Below, in pieces: positions 11,201 to 21,800 of a stretch of DNA of 64,000 bases. Position 1 is the first letter of the stretch. Each line of letters opens with the position of its first letter. The notes under the pieces were generated by a model that saw only the letters and a list, made by a program, of their open reading frames with translations, did no database searches and had not been told where the DNA came from. The DNA is taken from positions 248,001 to 312,000 of the forward strand of contig JAEHOE010000107.1 in assembly GCA_016858145.1 (NCBI GenBank), given 5' to 3'. A program made the position numbers and the translations under genes. The stretch comes from Edaphochlamys debaryana. Lineage: Eukaryota > Chlorophyta > Chlorophyceae > Chlamydomonadales.

Positions 11201-11546
11201 CTGACACAGTGGCGAGCAACAGAGTGCTCGTCAGGTCGACGACCGCCCCTGCGAACTCCGTCTTCTTCTTGCACTCGGTGCTCACACGATCGCTGAGGGG
11301 CGGAGGCTGCCTCGCGGCCCAGGCCAGCAGCTTGAGCAGGCCAGTGCGCAGGGCGGGGCTGGAGAGCACGCTCTCGGTCGAGCTGGCGTCGAGAGCATCA
11401 GTGGCAGCATCCAGGCTGGCCTCAAGCGCCCCGAAGTCGAGCGGCAGCCGGCTGGCGCCCTGCAGACCGAGAACCCGCTCTGCGATGTCAGGAATGGTCT
11501 TCAGGAAGTCCGTGGGGCTCTCGCGCTGCCGGTGTTTGCGCGCCAT
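8271..11546 (-). CDS. MYND-family helical protein, copy C
   Basis: The ATG at 11546 (MARKHRQRESP) begins a frame open to the stop at 8271. I infer a phase-1 intron at 9794-10024 (donor GACG/GTGAGA, acceptor CGCAG/GA). It is 231 bp, a multiple of three without stops, so simple translation reads through it. It sits at the same place in the alignment as the introns of copies A and B. A second suspicious stretch near 9190-9260 (Pro/Tyr/Phe-rich, ending TCACAG) may be another short intron, but I see no good donor. The spliced protein is about 1014 residues: mostly Ala/Leu-rich helices, then a C-terminal MYND finger with CSYPAC, C-GRC, YCCRDC, H and C. It is diverged from A and B but collinear with them. 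No catalytic motif; function unknown. It lacks the A/B promoter motif. Confidence 0.72.
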   Translation of the reverse strand: MARKHRQRESPTDFLKTIPDIAERVLGLQGASRLPLDFGALEASLDAATDALDASSTESVLSSPALRTGLLKLLAWAARQPPPLSDRVSTECKKKTEFAGAVVDLTSTLLLATVSAPAAISGQLELARGVLRTQALHAAARQVAQFTEGLIQHPPGPLPSAKRLQHVAATLMMTRAHQLMIGVLQLTSHKGDPGLLCQLAAALAESHILEHCARAVLMLRWSSATQPNVEMWAALAQSAGSWVSAVNTCHELWQKAYASSAAVAEPGPGASGCSTSAGDAAAPPGASAAGASVAASTTAAKQLYAVMTGLSARHAAMAVGLAVLSRLEGEGAPERHGHAACSCISTEQEPLHMFDDIESSLLCLQPLLLTISPPPPTFAESSRGLGPAASTQLLLRMAHTISGSPRSGARGSRGLAPATDLARTFATELGCMALSTGFRHLHRVGKHPQAAAVLGDVWRLAAALLRHEVLGGDEDEDGTAATCACGLGLAFNTSVSPLWDADAVDGDGETLKRVGRVAGAQCSGRQLASVQQRTPVRGSGKQSEERCRSARPQGVRSWPIHIASPHQAPFLPLLFCCLVSVPRAGAWRFPADAPASMAAAVAGGALPFLEHLLRRSSNAPERLEAPVARTLTHHWFWSLPLLAYGESLQAGAFVATVSKLLRRADPRALLSGELEGAGTGVTLAFELLRALEENYYDAAASPALGRLALVMSLALPSWLPELSRLVREAAALDQAAWNEERRTVRLCWLVLLELKAAEDPYEMPPAYPQSVCFQLPFTAFPYPQPSQAGRAAVETGLSEDLWTCLERLLRTLTLFGASGHCQPRAADAESSGPASTSPSCSDGGAPSDWSAAAAGLAFPSGGSPCGGDAAARADGGDWRAAVLEAADVVPLVGAALGLLERWGRCLTEHSGLYCQVGTWAVHLARTRPDEVRGAARGDVGPAFMWRPIPMVFASSALYSSDGWEDVARRTVHIAKQLEAWAGGGEGSPSWQEEMATGREVALDPVSHSSVGFAMSRLLVPPAEARRRLGLPAACSYPACASLAGDSEAGARLQQCGRCGQASYCCRDCQTAHWRAGHKEACSGGAGASKAG

Positions 11547-12604
11547 GGCCCAAACTTGCGGTGCTCAGGCGCGCAGCGTAGTCGGGGATGGAGCGCAAGG
11601 TAGGCAAGCTTTACTCGTATGTCCGGACGTTGAAGTGCGGTCCTCCTTGGCAGCAAGGAGCTTGCTTGGCGCAGCTGTCTTTCGCAAACTCGAATGCAGC
11701 AGAAGCGGGAGCAGTGGCAGAAAGCAGTCTTGGAGAGCTTCAATGTATTGTACGTATGCACGTATGCTTATTGGACGCGCATTATAGGCAGGGGGCGAGT
11801 CGCCGAGTCTGCAAAATGGTACTCTGTACGGCAACACCTGCACACGCCCCTTCCAGCCTGCCCCCGACCCCTTGCGGACATGGCGGGTTCGAGTGTGCGA
11901 GCAAAGTCATGCAGTGGCGGGGATCGGGCGGGGCGGAAGGGAACAGTGGGGGGATGGCGGACGCGACCCATGCCGACATCGTGACCTGTGTTTGAGATGC
12001 TGAACAAGCCGCCTACAACGGCCTACCGGGCGTGGGCCCGACGCCAGCAGCGGTAGCCGCACTGTGCATGGTATGCATGCAAGCCCACGGAGCCAGAGGC
12101 CCTGGTAGACGGTCTCCCGACACGCATTCTTCGATCTCCTCCTCTGTTACCAACCTCCACGCCCTCGGCCCCAGTTCTCCCGAGTGAATCAACGGCTAAT
12201 CCAGTCCGCAGAGAGTCCACAGAGAGCGGCCAGAGACAGTGGGCCGATTGGGGATGGGATCGATGCACGGAAAGAACACACATGTGGTCCTGGACGTCCT
12301 GGACCAGAGTGGACCCGAGGCAGCATCAGCGTCCCCCCACGCATGTTGCTTCAGTGCAAAGCGAGGGCTATGCCCGCCGATCCCCTGCATCCCCCCCTGC
12401 GCAGCCAATCCCTCACGGTATGTCGAACTGCTCAGTTGAAATCCCTGAAGTGACGCAAGTGCCTGCTGCATGGACCAGCAGCGGCTGGGTGACCACCGTC
12501 CTTCGGCGAAGTGTGGCAGAACAAGCCCTACCTTGGGCCTTTAGAAAGCCATTAATCCCACAACACTGCAGCACAATGGTTGACACAAGTCTATGTACGC
12601 GCAG
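11547..12604. other. Gene-free spacer between copy C and the RING gene
   Basis: About 1.06 kb holding the promoter of copy C at its left end and the 3' untranslated region of the RING gene at its right end. Open frames here are short and show no family resemblance. Confidence 0.4.
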
Positions 12605-15296
12605 CTACCACAGCCCCGCCAGCGTCGTGACTTCCTCCACCTTCTGGCGGCACACGGGGCACAGCAGTGCGGGCGCAAGCGCAGGCTCCGATGCCCCTGG
12701 TCCGCCCACAGCACGCCCTGCAAGGGCGGCAGCGCCACTCAACGACAACGCGGCCGCCGCCCCCAGCCGCCGCCGCTCCGCGCGCCGCACCGCCCTCCGC
12801 TGCCTCGCCAGCAGCTCCTCCACGCAGGGTGGGCAGGCGCAGAGGTGCGTGGTACCGCCGTGCCGGAACCCGACCGTGGGAGCCGCCGCAAGGCAGACCA
12901 CGCACACGCCGCTGACGAAGCCCCCGGGGCCGGGGCCAGGGCCAGGGCTTCCACGCAGCCTGCTCCCTCCCTCGTCCTCGCCCTCCCCCTTCCCCTCCCG
13001 CCAGCTCTCCTCCGACGCCCCGTCCACCGAGGCCCCACCCACCGAGCCTCCACCCAGGATCCCATCAGCGGCGCCCTCCGCAAGCCCCTGTCCGCCGCCG
13101 CTTCGTATCCCGGGGTCGAGGGCCCACGTGCCCTGACTCCCGCCGAGCGCAGGCGACGTCAAACCGCTCATCGCGGCGGCATCGGAGCTTGCCCGCTCTG
13201 CACCGTGCGTCCCCACCGTGTCGCAGTCCGAGCTGCCGGGGCTGCCCGCCGCCTCGCCGAAGGGCTCCTGAGGTTGCTGCGGACCCGCCACGGGCCAGGG
13301 GTGCAGCAGCCGCGGCGCCTGTGCGGCAGCAGAGGGCACCGCAATAGCGGGCGGCTGTGGCCGGCGGGGCGGGGGCAAGGGTCCAAGCGAGGGCCCGGTG
13401 ACGCCTGCGGGGACTGGCCCCGGCGGCCGGGCCCCCTCGGGCGCGCTGCACTCGCAGCTGCAGCCGCCGCGGCAGCCGACGCCGCGGCAGGGGGCGCGGC
13501 TGCTACCGGCCAGGGGCCGCAGGGCCTGCAGCAGCCGCCCGAAGCCGGCGGCGGCTTCGGTCCGCGCCTGTGGGCTGGAGGCAGCCGAGGGCGCCAGTGC
13601 CAGCGTCCACGCCTGCCCCGCCGCCCGCTGCAGGTAGCGGGAGGAACGCGTCCGCGTGCTGCGGCCGCCAGCACCCGCCGATGTGCGAGACTGGGGCTGG
13701 CCCGCACCACTGGGCGCATCGGGGAGCAGCAGATTCTGCAACAGCAAAAAATAGCAGAGCAACAGGTTACCTCTGCAGGCTGGGCAGGCAGGCGTGACGC
13801 GGGTACGTGATTGCGGACGTTCAGCCCTTGCCCGCCACTTTAGCCATGTGCCATGTGGCAAGCACGCACGCACGTACCATGGAACCGTCGGTGGATGCCT
13901 CCAGGCGGCACTCCGGGCCCACCCAGCACCGCATCAGCGGCGGGCCGCCGGGCCCCACCGCCGCCGCGTCGCCGCACCAAGGCCCGGCGTTGCCGTACGC
14001 GGCGGCGGGAGGGAAGGCCAGCAGCTCATGCCTGTACGGCACGTCGTTGGCGGCGCGGGCGGCCGACCGCGCACTGACGCCGGCGCCCAGCGGCGGCGGC
14101 CGGGCGGCAGCGCGGCGGGGCAGCAGCACCAGCCACACGGGGAGCCAGTCGCTCGGGCCGAACGGTGCAACCTGGGGCATACAGAGGCGAGCCGAGCGGC
14201 AGGGCGTGGGAGGCTGTTTGGCCGGCTCCCTTATACACACACCAAGATGCAATCTCCCAAGCCGCCACCTCCCTGCCGGAGCCCCGACCATACATGCTTA
14301 ACATGCACCGCTACGGACCCACCTGCAGCCTCGCCCGCCCGCTCCACAGGCCCGCGGCCTCCGCGCAACGGCGCATGGCGCCGGCGCGCGCCACGCCCCA
14401 CCCGGCGCTGGCTCGGTCCTCAGCGCCGCCGCCGCCCTGGGCCCCGCCAGGCGCGGCGAAGCACCAGCCCCCCCGCAGCGTCGCCAGGATGCCGCCCCGC
14501 GGCCCGTCCGCTGTCGGGCCGCCGACGCCGGCGCAGGCAGCCCGCAGCCCTAACTCCGCGCCCTCCACCATGCCTCCAGGGCCGGCCGCCGCCGCGGCCG
14601 CAGCCCGGGCAGCGCCCTCAGCGCCGAACGCCAGGACGTCTGCGGGGCAGACCCCGGCCGCGTCCTCGCGGCACGGATCGGCTCCGGCGCCTAGCAGCAG
14701 AGACACCACACCACCAAGCCGCTCCGCCCGGCGGCCGCCGCGGCCTCCGTTGGACATGGCCGCGGCCGCAAGGGCCGTCGCCGCGTGGCGCAAGGGCGTG
14801 CTGGCCTGGGCGGGTCCAGCGGAGGCCGGCGCGCCGCCGTGCGCTGCGGTGGACGCCGAGCCCGGCGCCGCCTGACTGGCCAGGGCTGCGGCCGGGGCGT
14901 GGGGGTGGTCCGGCGCGGCTCCGCGTTGCAGGAGCTGGGGGAGCACAGGGGGGAGCACAGGGGTGTGGCAGGGCGATTGACAGATGCATCAGGGTGAGGG
15001 TGTTGCACCTAGGTCAGGTGGGGCGGCTGCCAGGGAGGCCACGAGGGCTGAGCGCGACAGGAGGCTGGGCAGAGGCCGCAGCATAGGATGTGAAGTCCAT
15101 GGTCTTGCGGCTGTACGGCACTTACCACGCGGCAGACCTCGAGGTCTCCACGGCAAGCCGCATGCTGCAGCAGCGGCTGGCCGCGGTGCAGCAGGTTGTT
15201 TAGGAGGACCGCGACTTGCTGAGGTGACGCGGCCTCGCGCAGCACAACCTGCAAAGGGGTGGCATGAGGAGGGGCGAGGGCGTCAGGGTATGCCAT
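12605..15296 (-). CDS. Ankyrin-repeat RING E3 ubiquitin ligase, XBAT34/35-like
   Basis: Likely exons, minus strand: 15296-15126, 14934-14323, 14171-13878 and 13735-12605, all joined in phase 0 with GT..AG borders (for example CGCGTG/GTAAGT and CCCCAG/GTTGCA). Order of parts: ankyrin repeats (LLQHAACRGDLEVCRV-LLQ and a second unit ending LLLGAGADPC); a segment resembling the domain after the ankyrins of plant XBAT34/35 (GLWSGRARLQ, then WLPVWLVLLPR); a long Pro/Ala/Gly-rich linker; and a C-terminal RING (CVVC, H-rich middle, CPPC, CPVC). The RING has an insertion of about 45 residues before its last Cys pair, and its third ligand looks like His. Plant XBAT proteins transfer ubiquitin to chosen substrates, and that role is inferred here. 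The start at 15296 (MAYPDALAPP) keeps the first ankyrin unit. An upstream exon near 15515-15618 cannot be excluded, but its phase does not match. Confidence 0.62.
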
Positions 15297-16356
15297 CGCA
15301 GCACCTTGAGGGAGAGGCGCGCTCGGGGGGCGGCAGCGTGCCAGGGGAGTACCAGGGCAGTTGGGGGCGGCTCCCCTTGCGTCCAACAAACGTGTGCCAG
15401 CTGCACTCCGTCCAGCAGTTGTCTATGTGTTCAGCGCAGTCTCCTGTTCCTTGCGACAAATGGAGACGGCAAGCGGAAGGCGCCTGCAGGACCCGAGATG
15501 GCCCCGGCTCGCACCTCAGCTCCTTCTGCGTCTCCTCGGTCAAGAGCAGCAAATAGTCGCTGCCCGAAGAGCGGAGGTAAGCTCCGGCTGCGACCGTCAG
15601 CTCCATGAGAGCCAGCATGAGAGGGAAAGGGCCCGCAGTGGCGCCTATCCCACCACCAAGCGTGCAATATCTTTGTTGGACTGAGCGCAAGTCCCTACAG
15701 GGCTTTAGAGGTCAGGTGGCTTCATTTTGTGCGGAGCCCTTAAGGGCGAGCTATGAGCTTAGGTGGGGCTACTGGAGTTCGTGTGTATCCTTCTACGTGT
15801 AGATATGAAGGACTGTGAGGAATGCGGGCACGGAGGTGCGTGCGGGCTTGGGGATTCGCGCAAAACCTTCATCCCTCGCATGGCCCTCGCGCAGCCTTGA
15901 ACCGCTTGGCGCTGAACAGATCTACGTAACGATACAAGCTCCGATACACTCAGCTAGCCACCAAGCTCTGCACACCGCAAGAGCGTGCAAGTGCCATCGG
16001 GAACCCGCCAACCCGATATCTGCTGCATAGCGTGGAACACCGTGGCGAGGCCGGCGTTGTTCACCAGAGGTGCCGTCGGGGCATTTGGGCAGCAGGCAGC
16101 TCGCAGCCAGGCTTGCAGGGGCTGCGTCGGCCCAGCCCGCGGCGGCCCTTCTGCCCCACAGCGGTCCTCCGGCCCTCCCAGCACCCGCTTCGTAACCGGA
16201 GGTATGTTTGCTCCGCCTCCTGACTTCCATGCCTCCTTCCACGTAACCCTGCACATGCATCAAGCCCGCAGCTTGCCTCTTCCCTTCCCCCCTCACCGCT
16301 TCATCACCTCTCGGCACCCTGTCCCAACCTTCCCCACCCCTCCAGCCACAACACGC
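15297..16356. other. Divergent promoter region
   Basis: About 1.06 kb between the ankyrin/RING gene (minus) and the phosphatase gene (plus), which are transcribed away from each other. It may hold an extra 5' exon of the RING gene (about 15515-15618). I see no clear TATA box or repeat. Confidence 0.35.
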
Positions 16357-17877
16357 ATGGCTCCCGAAGCCCCACGAGCGCAAACGCCCCTGCGGCGCCT
16401 ATGGCTCTTTGACTTTGATTGGACGGTGGTCAATGAAAACAGCGACACGTGGATCCACCGCGCCGCCCCCGGCGGCAGCCTGCCCGCCGCCGTGGCGGAC
16501 AGCTACGTGGCGCCCGACTGGATCGGTTACATGAACCGGGTGCTGTCGTACTTGGCGGAGCAAGGCATCAGCGCAGAAGACGTACGGAAACAGCTCGAGG
16601 TGGGTTGAGCAAGATCTGGAACGCGGCTTCAGCAGGTCCAGATTGGACATGGGTGGGGGCCGGCGTGGCAATGCCTGGCTCGGAGCTGTCCGTGGCTGGG
16701 GCCGTGATAGCCGACTCTCGTACAAAGCTGAACGCCCTGAAGCCAGATTGCCATCTACCTTAAATCCGCCCTCCAGATCATCCCCTGGACCCCGGGCATG
16801 CGCCAGCTTCTCGAGGCGATCCGGGACCGCACGCCTGTCGATGCGGGGGCCCTCGCCAGCGCCGCCGCTGCCGCCTCCTCGACTGCCTCCTCCGCCGCCG
16901 CCACCCCCACGCCGGCTGCTGAGTCTGACGGCTCGGCACCCGCCACGACCGCCAGTAGCTCCTGCGAGGGAGCCGCGCAGCGCCCGCAGCCGCCGCCCTG
17001 CTCCCCGGAGCACTGGGCGGCACCCGGCGCCGGCCCCTTCGGATCGCCATGTGGGTCGGCGGCTGCTGACGGCGGCGGCGGCGGCGACGACGGCGGCGGC
17101 GGGCTGGCGTTGCGCGGCAGCCAAGCCGCCGCCATTCTGTCGGACGCCAACAGCCTCTTCATTCCCTGGATCCTGGACGCGGCTGCCACCGGTGGTGCTG
17201 CCGTCGCCGCCTCTGACGGTGGCCCTGGCAGCGGCCCTGGCAACGGAAACGGCGGCAAGGGCGGCAGCATGGCAGCAGATCCCCTGTCAGGCGCGTTCCT
17301 CCAGGTGATCACCAACCCGGCGCACGTGCACCCGTCCTCCCGCGGGATCGAGGTGACGCCGCACCACGGCCCCGGCCCGCGCTCCGCCGCGCCCCCGCAC
17401 GCCTGCCGCCTGTGCCACGCCAACCTGTGCAAGCGCACGGCCCTGCGCAAGCTCCTGTCGGAGCTGCAGGCCCGCGGCCTTACGTCGCCGGCCACACAGC
17501 TGGTGTACGTGGGAGACGGAAAGAACGACCTGTGCCCCGCTCTCGAGCTGAGGCCAGGGGACGTTGTGATGCCGCGAGTGGGCTTCGCGCTGCACAAGCT
17601 GCTGGCGGCGCGCGGCGCCGCTGGGGCGGCGCACGGCGCGGCGGCCGCTGGTACGGCAGGCGGGGGCAGTAAGGCAGGCGATGACATGGTGTACGGCAGC
17701 GTGGAGGGCGCGACGGCGGCGGGGGGAAAGCGGCCGGGCCGGGAGGGGGAGGAGGCGGTGCGGGCGACGTGCGTGCCGTGGAGCGATGGGCATGACATTC
17801 TGGCCTGGGCTGCAAAGCAGGACGCAGCAGCCGAGGTGGAGGAGTTGAGGGACCGGGCGGCGGCGCTACGGGTCTGA
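16357..17877 (+). CDS. HAD-superfamily phosphatase, PHOSPHO1/2 (plant PPsPase/PECP) type
   Basis: Exon 1 is 16357-16599 (81 codons), the intron is 16600-16776 (GAG/GTGGGT to CTCCAG/ATC, phase 0) and exon 2 is 16777-17877. HAD motifs are in order: motif I LFDFDWTVVNENSD (nucleophile and acid/base Asp), motif II ILSDANSLF (Ser), the family Cys cluster CRLCHANLCK, and motif III YVGDGKNDLCP. This family hydrolyses small phosphomonoesters such as phosphocholine, phosphoethanolamine, pyridoxal phosphate, thiamine monophosphate or pyrophosphate; the sequence does not say which. The protein has about 425 residues against roughly 240-290 in typical members. The excess lies in an Ala/Ser/Pro/Gly-rich insertion before motif II and in another near the C-terminus. 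No targeting signal is obvious, so it is probably cytosolic. The ATG at 16357 is chosen because the family's N-terminus starts just before motif I. Confidence 0.8.
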
Positions 17878-18837
17878 CCAGCAAGTTCCGGTTGTGTGTT
17901 GTGGTCCCGGTGCTTGCCTGAAGGGGCTCGTGATTAGGGGTCGTGTTGCTGTCTCGTTTTGTGGACCCCAAACTGCCCAAGGCCGTGTGCCAGTAACCTA
18001 TAAGAGTGGTACGCGAAACGCAGAACTTGATTTGGGGCGGTATCAGCGGTAAGCGGCGGGGCCCCGGCACTCGTGCGTTGACTCTGAGGCATCGCGCCGG
18101 CTTGGCTCAGGGAGCGCAGGGGAGCGTGTGTGCAGAAGGGGCGAGCGAGCGAGCAGGCGTCTCTTAAGATGGTTGACATGCAAGCCAGCGGTCATGTCCT
18201 TTTGTGACCAGACGATGTAGCGAGTGGTAATGTGATTCGGGTTTGGATACTACTTCAGGGCATATGCGGCTGGCAGGCTTCGGAGGCTCGTAGGAATGGC
18301 AGTGAAGGACGGCAGGGTCACAGGGGCCACGTCTCCATTGATGAAGGTCTGACGGCCATTGAGGGTCGTGGCAACAATTGCATTGACCGGGTGGCGCTTC
18401 ATAGAAATCTCGCAGGGGCCATGCAGCGTAGTCATGACGACGTTGGGCGATGCAGCAAATGGCAGCAAAGCGCCTTGAGGGAGGTTGGTGAGGTAGCTGG
18501 AGGGATGGCACTGGCAGTGACCACTGGTGTATGGGGCCGCAACCGTGGTTGCTCAGGAGTTGAGGTGTCCACCAGAGTATATGAGGCGTGACGCTTCGTG
18601 TTGTATAGGTACTGAATCGGAGGTCGTGAAGCTTTGCAGATCATGCGGGGGGTGCCGGCACGCCACGCAGCACGCGACCGCACCCAGATCACGCTTGTGT
18701 GCCACCGCCGTCTGGCTTCTGTAGTGACTCTCTTCACACCTCACGACTCCTGCTGTCATAGATTCACACGCCCGCGGGCCTGCACGTCCTGTGTCGGGGA
18801 CTGATCACATACAACCTGTTGGCCTTGGGAACGCACA
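17878..18837. other. Spacer between the phosphatase and the F-box/WD40-like gene
   Basis: About 960 bp holding a 3' untranslated region on the left and a promoter on the right. No gene or repeat recognised. Confidence 0.4.
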
Positions 18838-21800
18838 ATGGCGGCCTCCAGCTGGGCCAACGCAGCTGACCCGGAGGAGCTCGCAACAACACTGGTAAAC
18901 GGCGTCTTCAAGGAGCGCCGTCTGGACCCTCCCGATGCGCTCGGCTTCACGGCAGCGATGGGGCTGGCGCAGATCCACCAGGCGGTTGCCGAAAACAACT
19001 TCATCGTCGACGACAACCTGCGCAGCAAATGCGAGAAGATTTCCCGGGTCGGGGCCTCCATCGCCCGCCAACTGACCACGGGGTACCGCGAGCAGCAAGA
19101 GCTAAACCGGATCAAGGGCACTCTGTGGAAGAGCGTTACAGACGCGATCGCAGCGGTCCTGAACCCCCTGCCCGTTTCGGCGTCCGCGCCATCGCCATCG
19201 TCGGCGTCGGCACCCACCGCCACCCCGGCCGTCGCAGCCGAGCCTGCGGGCGCCACGGGTGTCAAAGCGCTGCCCGACGGTGTCCTCTCCGTGGTCCTCA
19301 CGGACCTCGACGCGCGAGCCCAGGCCGCGGCTGCGGCGAGCTGCAGCCAGCTGCGCGCGGCTGTCGCGGGGGTCCAGGCCGACGCGCCCTGGCCCCCGGC
19401 CTTCGGCGCCTACCTGCAGATGCTACAGCGCGTGCTCGCAACCGATGACACGGACGGCTCCAGTGAATCGGCCTTCGTCGGGATCTGCCCGCTGGACGGC
19501 TCTCCGGCGGTCGGGGCGGACATGGCAAGGGCCGTGTCCACGCGCCGCGCTCTGGCCATGTCCACCGACACGTTCTTCGCCGCCCTGGTGCCGCCGGGGC
19601 GCATCCAGGAGCTGCGGGCGTCCCTGCCGGTGCCCAAGTGTGTAGGAGGGCTGGGGTGGACGCGTGCGGGGAAGCCTGAGCGCTGGGGCTTGGGGCTAGG
19701 TGGGCGCCGTGTAGGGGGGCGGGGGTACTCGGGGATTGAGTGGTTGACGCGTGGGGTGGGGCCTCAGAGCTGGGGCTTGGGGCTGGGGTGGGCGCCCTGC
19801 CCTCTTGGACTCAGGTCAACGCCAGAAGACGCAGGCAATGCAGGGCCATGGTTTGCAAGTGGGCTGGCTGGCAGCCGGTTTGGCGCCTGGTGGCTGGGTG
19901 CTGATGCTTAGGGGCGTTGCCAGGAAGGGCGTAGTAGCTGCTGCGGACGGAACTGTGACGCCGGCTCGGGGGCTGCGGAGTCCCGCAGGCAGGGCTTGGG
20001 CTCGGTGCGGTGATGCGGTTCAACCTCAACTTATCGCACCCGCCCGCCTCTGCCCCCCATCCACAGGCCCCCTCCGCACGCCCGCACCAGCCCCCTGGCC
20101 TCCTTCAAGCCCTCTGCCGCCCTGCCCTTCCGCGGCGGCGGCCCCGAGCTGCAGGCCGGCCCCACCCCCGCCTCCGGCCCCTCCACCTCCACCCCCTCCT
20201 CCTCCCCCGCCGCCACCACGCCCCTCTACCGCCTCGTCCGGGACGCGCGCTGTGACGTGGACATCATTAGTCAGCTGCCGGCGGGGGGCCACAAGCTGGT
20301 CGTGGGGGGCGACATCGCCGTCATGGCCTACACGCACGGCTGGAAGCAGCGCGACCCGGGGCTGAGCGCGGTGGCCCTGGTGGGGCCCAAGGGCGAGCCC
20401 AAAGGTGCGTGGAGCGCGGGGTCGGGGGCTGGGGCGGCCGTGACACCGGCCATCCTCCTCTTAGCAAGGCTTGGTGGCGAGGGACGGGACAAGGCAGAGG
20501 ACGCTATGCCTTGTACGGCCTGCCCGGCCCGGCCCTGGGACGCTGCGCCTTTCCGCTTACCTTTCCTTCCTTTTTTTCTTATCGTCAGGTGGCGGCGACT
20601 GCCGGGGCTTCGGCGGCGGCACCGACTACGACCTGGGCTTCTACGACGTGTTCGTGGAGGCACTGTGCGCAGGTGGGGGGGCTGGGCGGGGCATGGGCGG
20701 GGCTTGGGCGGGGCTTGGGCGGGGCTTGGGCGGGGCTTGGGCGGGGCTTGGGCGGGGCTTGGGCGGGGCTTGGGCGGGGCTTGGGCGGGGCTTGGGCGGG
20801 GCTTGGGCGGGGCTTGGGCGGGGCTTGGGCGGGGCTTGGGCGGGGCTTGGGCGGGGCTTGGGCGGGGCTTGGGCGGGGCTTGGGCGGGGTTTGGGCGGAG
20901 CATGGGCGGGGCATGGGCGGGGCTTGGGCGGGGCTTAAAGGGATTGAGATTTTTTTGCCGAGGCGACAAGGGTGGCGACGGCGCAGCGGCGGTCTCCTTG
21001 GACTTCACCCGAGTGCCCTCTGCCGCTCCGCAGACCCTGATAACGCCCTGGTGTGGGCGGCTGGGGACGAGGGCAGGTGGGTCATCCGGATCGCAAGCCC
21101 GCTGCTACCTTGGCGTTGGGCGTGCCCGCACCATAGCAGGTCCTTAGCAGCTGCGCCCCGCAGCGGACTTGAAACTCCCTACCTCTTACGGTCACCGTAA
21201 TGCCCTGCCAACATAGCCCAGCGCTACCCAACTGACACCCACATGACAACGTGTTACGCCCTGTGTCCGCGCCCCCCACCTCCAGCCGCATCAAGGCCTT
21301 CCGCGCCCCCCGGGTGGCGCCCACGCGCCCCGAGGCAGCCGCCTGCAACCGCGGCCGGGGCTGGGCCCAGCCGGGGCAGCGCAAGGCGGGAGCCGGCAGC
21401 GGTAAGGCCAGGAAAGCGGCCGCTAAGAAAGCGCCTCAGGAGGAGGAAGAGGAGGAGGACGATGACGATGACGAGGAGGAGGAGGAGGAGGAGGAGCGGC
21501 CGTATGACGAGGAGGAGGACGAGGACGTGGGTGCAGCCGAGCTGTGCTACACGCTGCGGTCAGAGGTGGACGGCCTGGCCGCGGGCTGCACCGTGGGCTG
21601 CACCAGCGGGCTGAGTTTCGGCCGCAGCGTCCAGCGCTGTGATTCTTTTGAGGATCCTTCATTGTAAACCCGCGGGCTGCACCGTGGGGCTGCACGTGGC
21701 CGGCACCCAGGTCCTTGCGGCACCCAGGTGCGGGCCTGTGCGCGCTTGAGGAAAGGGCTGCCGGAGCCGGGTGCCAAGGACGCTAGCACGCTAGACCCGA

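Noticed and set aside
15985..16608. Longer N-terminus for the phosphatase starting at 15985
   Set aside because: The upstream residues have no family counterpart. The ATG at 16357 lies just before HAD motif I, as in relatives.
20328..21147. Long frames on both strands encoding GGAWAGLGRGL or PKPRPSPAQAP repeats
   Set aside because: They are by-products of the 11-bp minisatellite, which is open in several frames, and they lie in an intron.
21120..21245. A functional tRNA gene
   Set aside because: No acceptor stem, poor T stem and a wrong base before the anticodon position. At most it is a remnant or SINE head.
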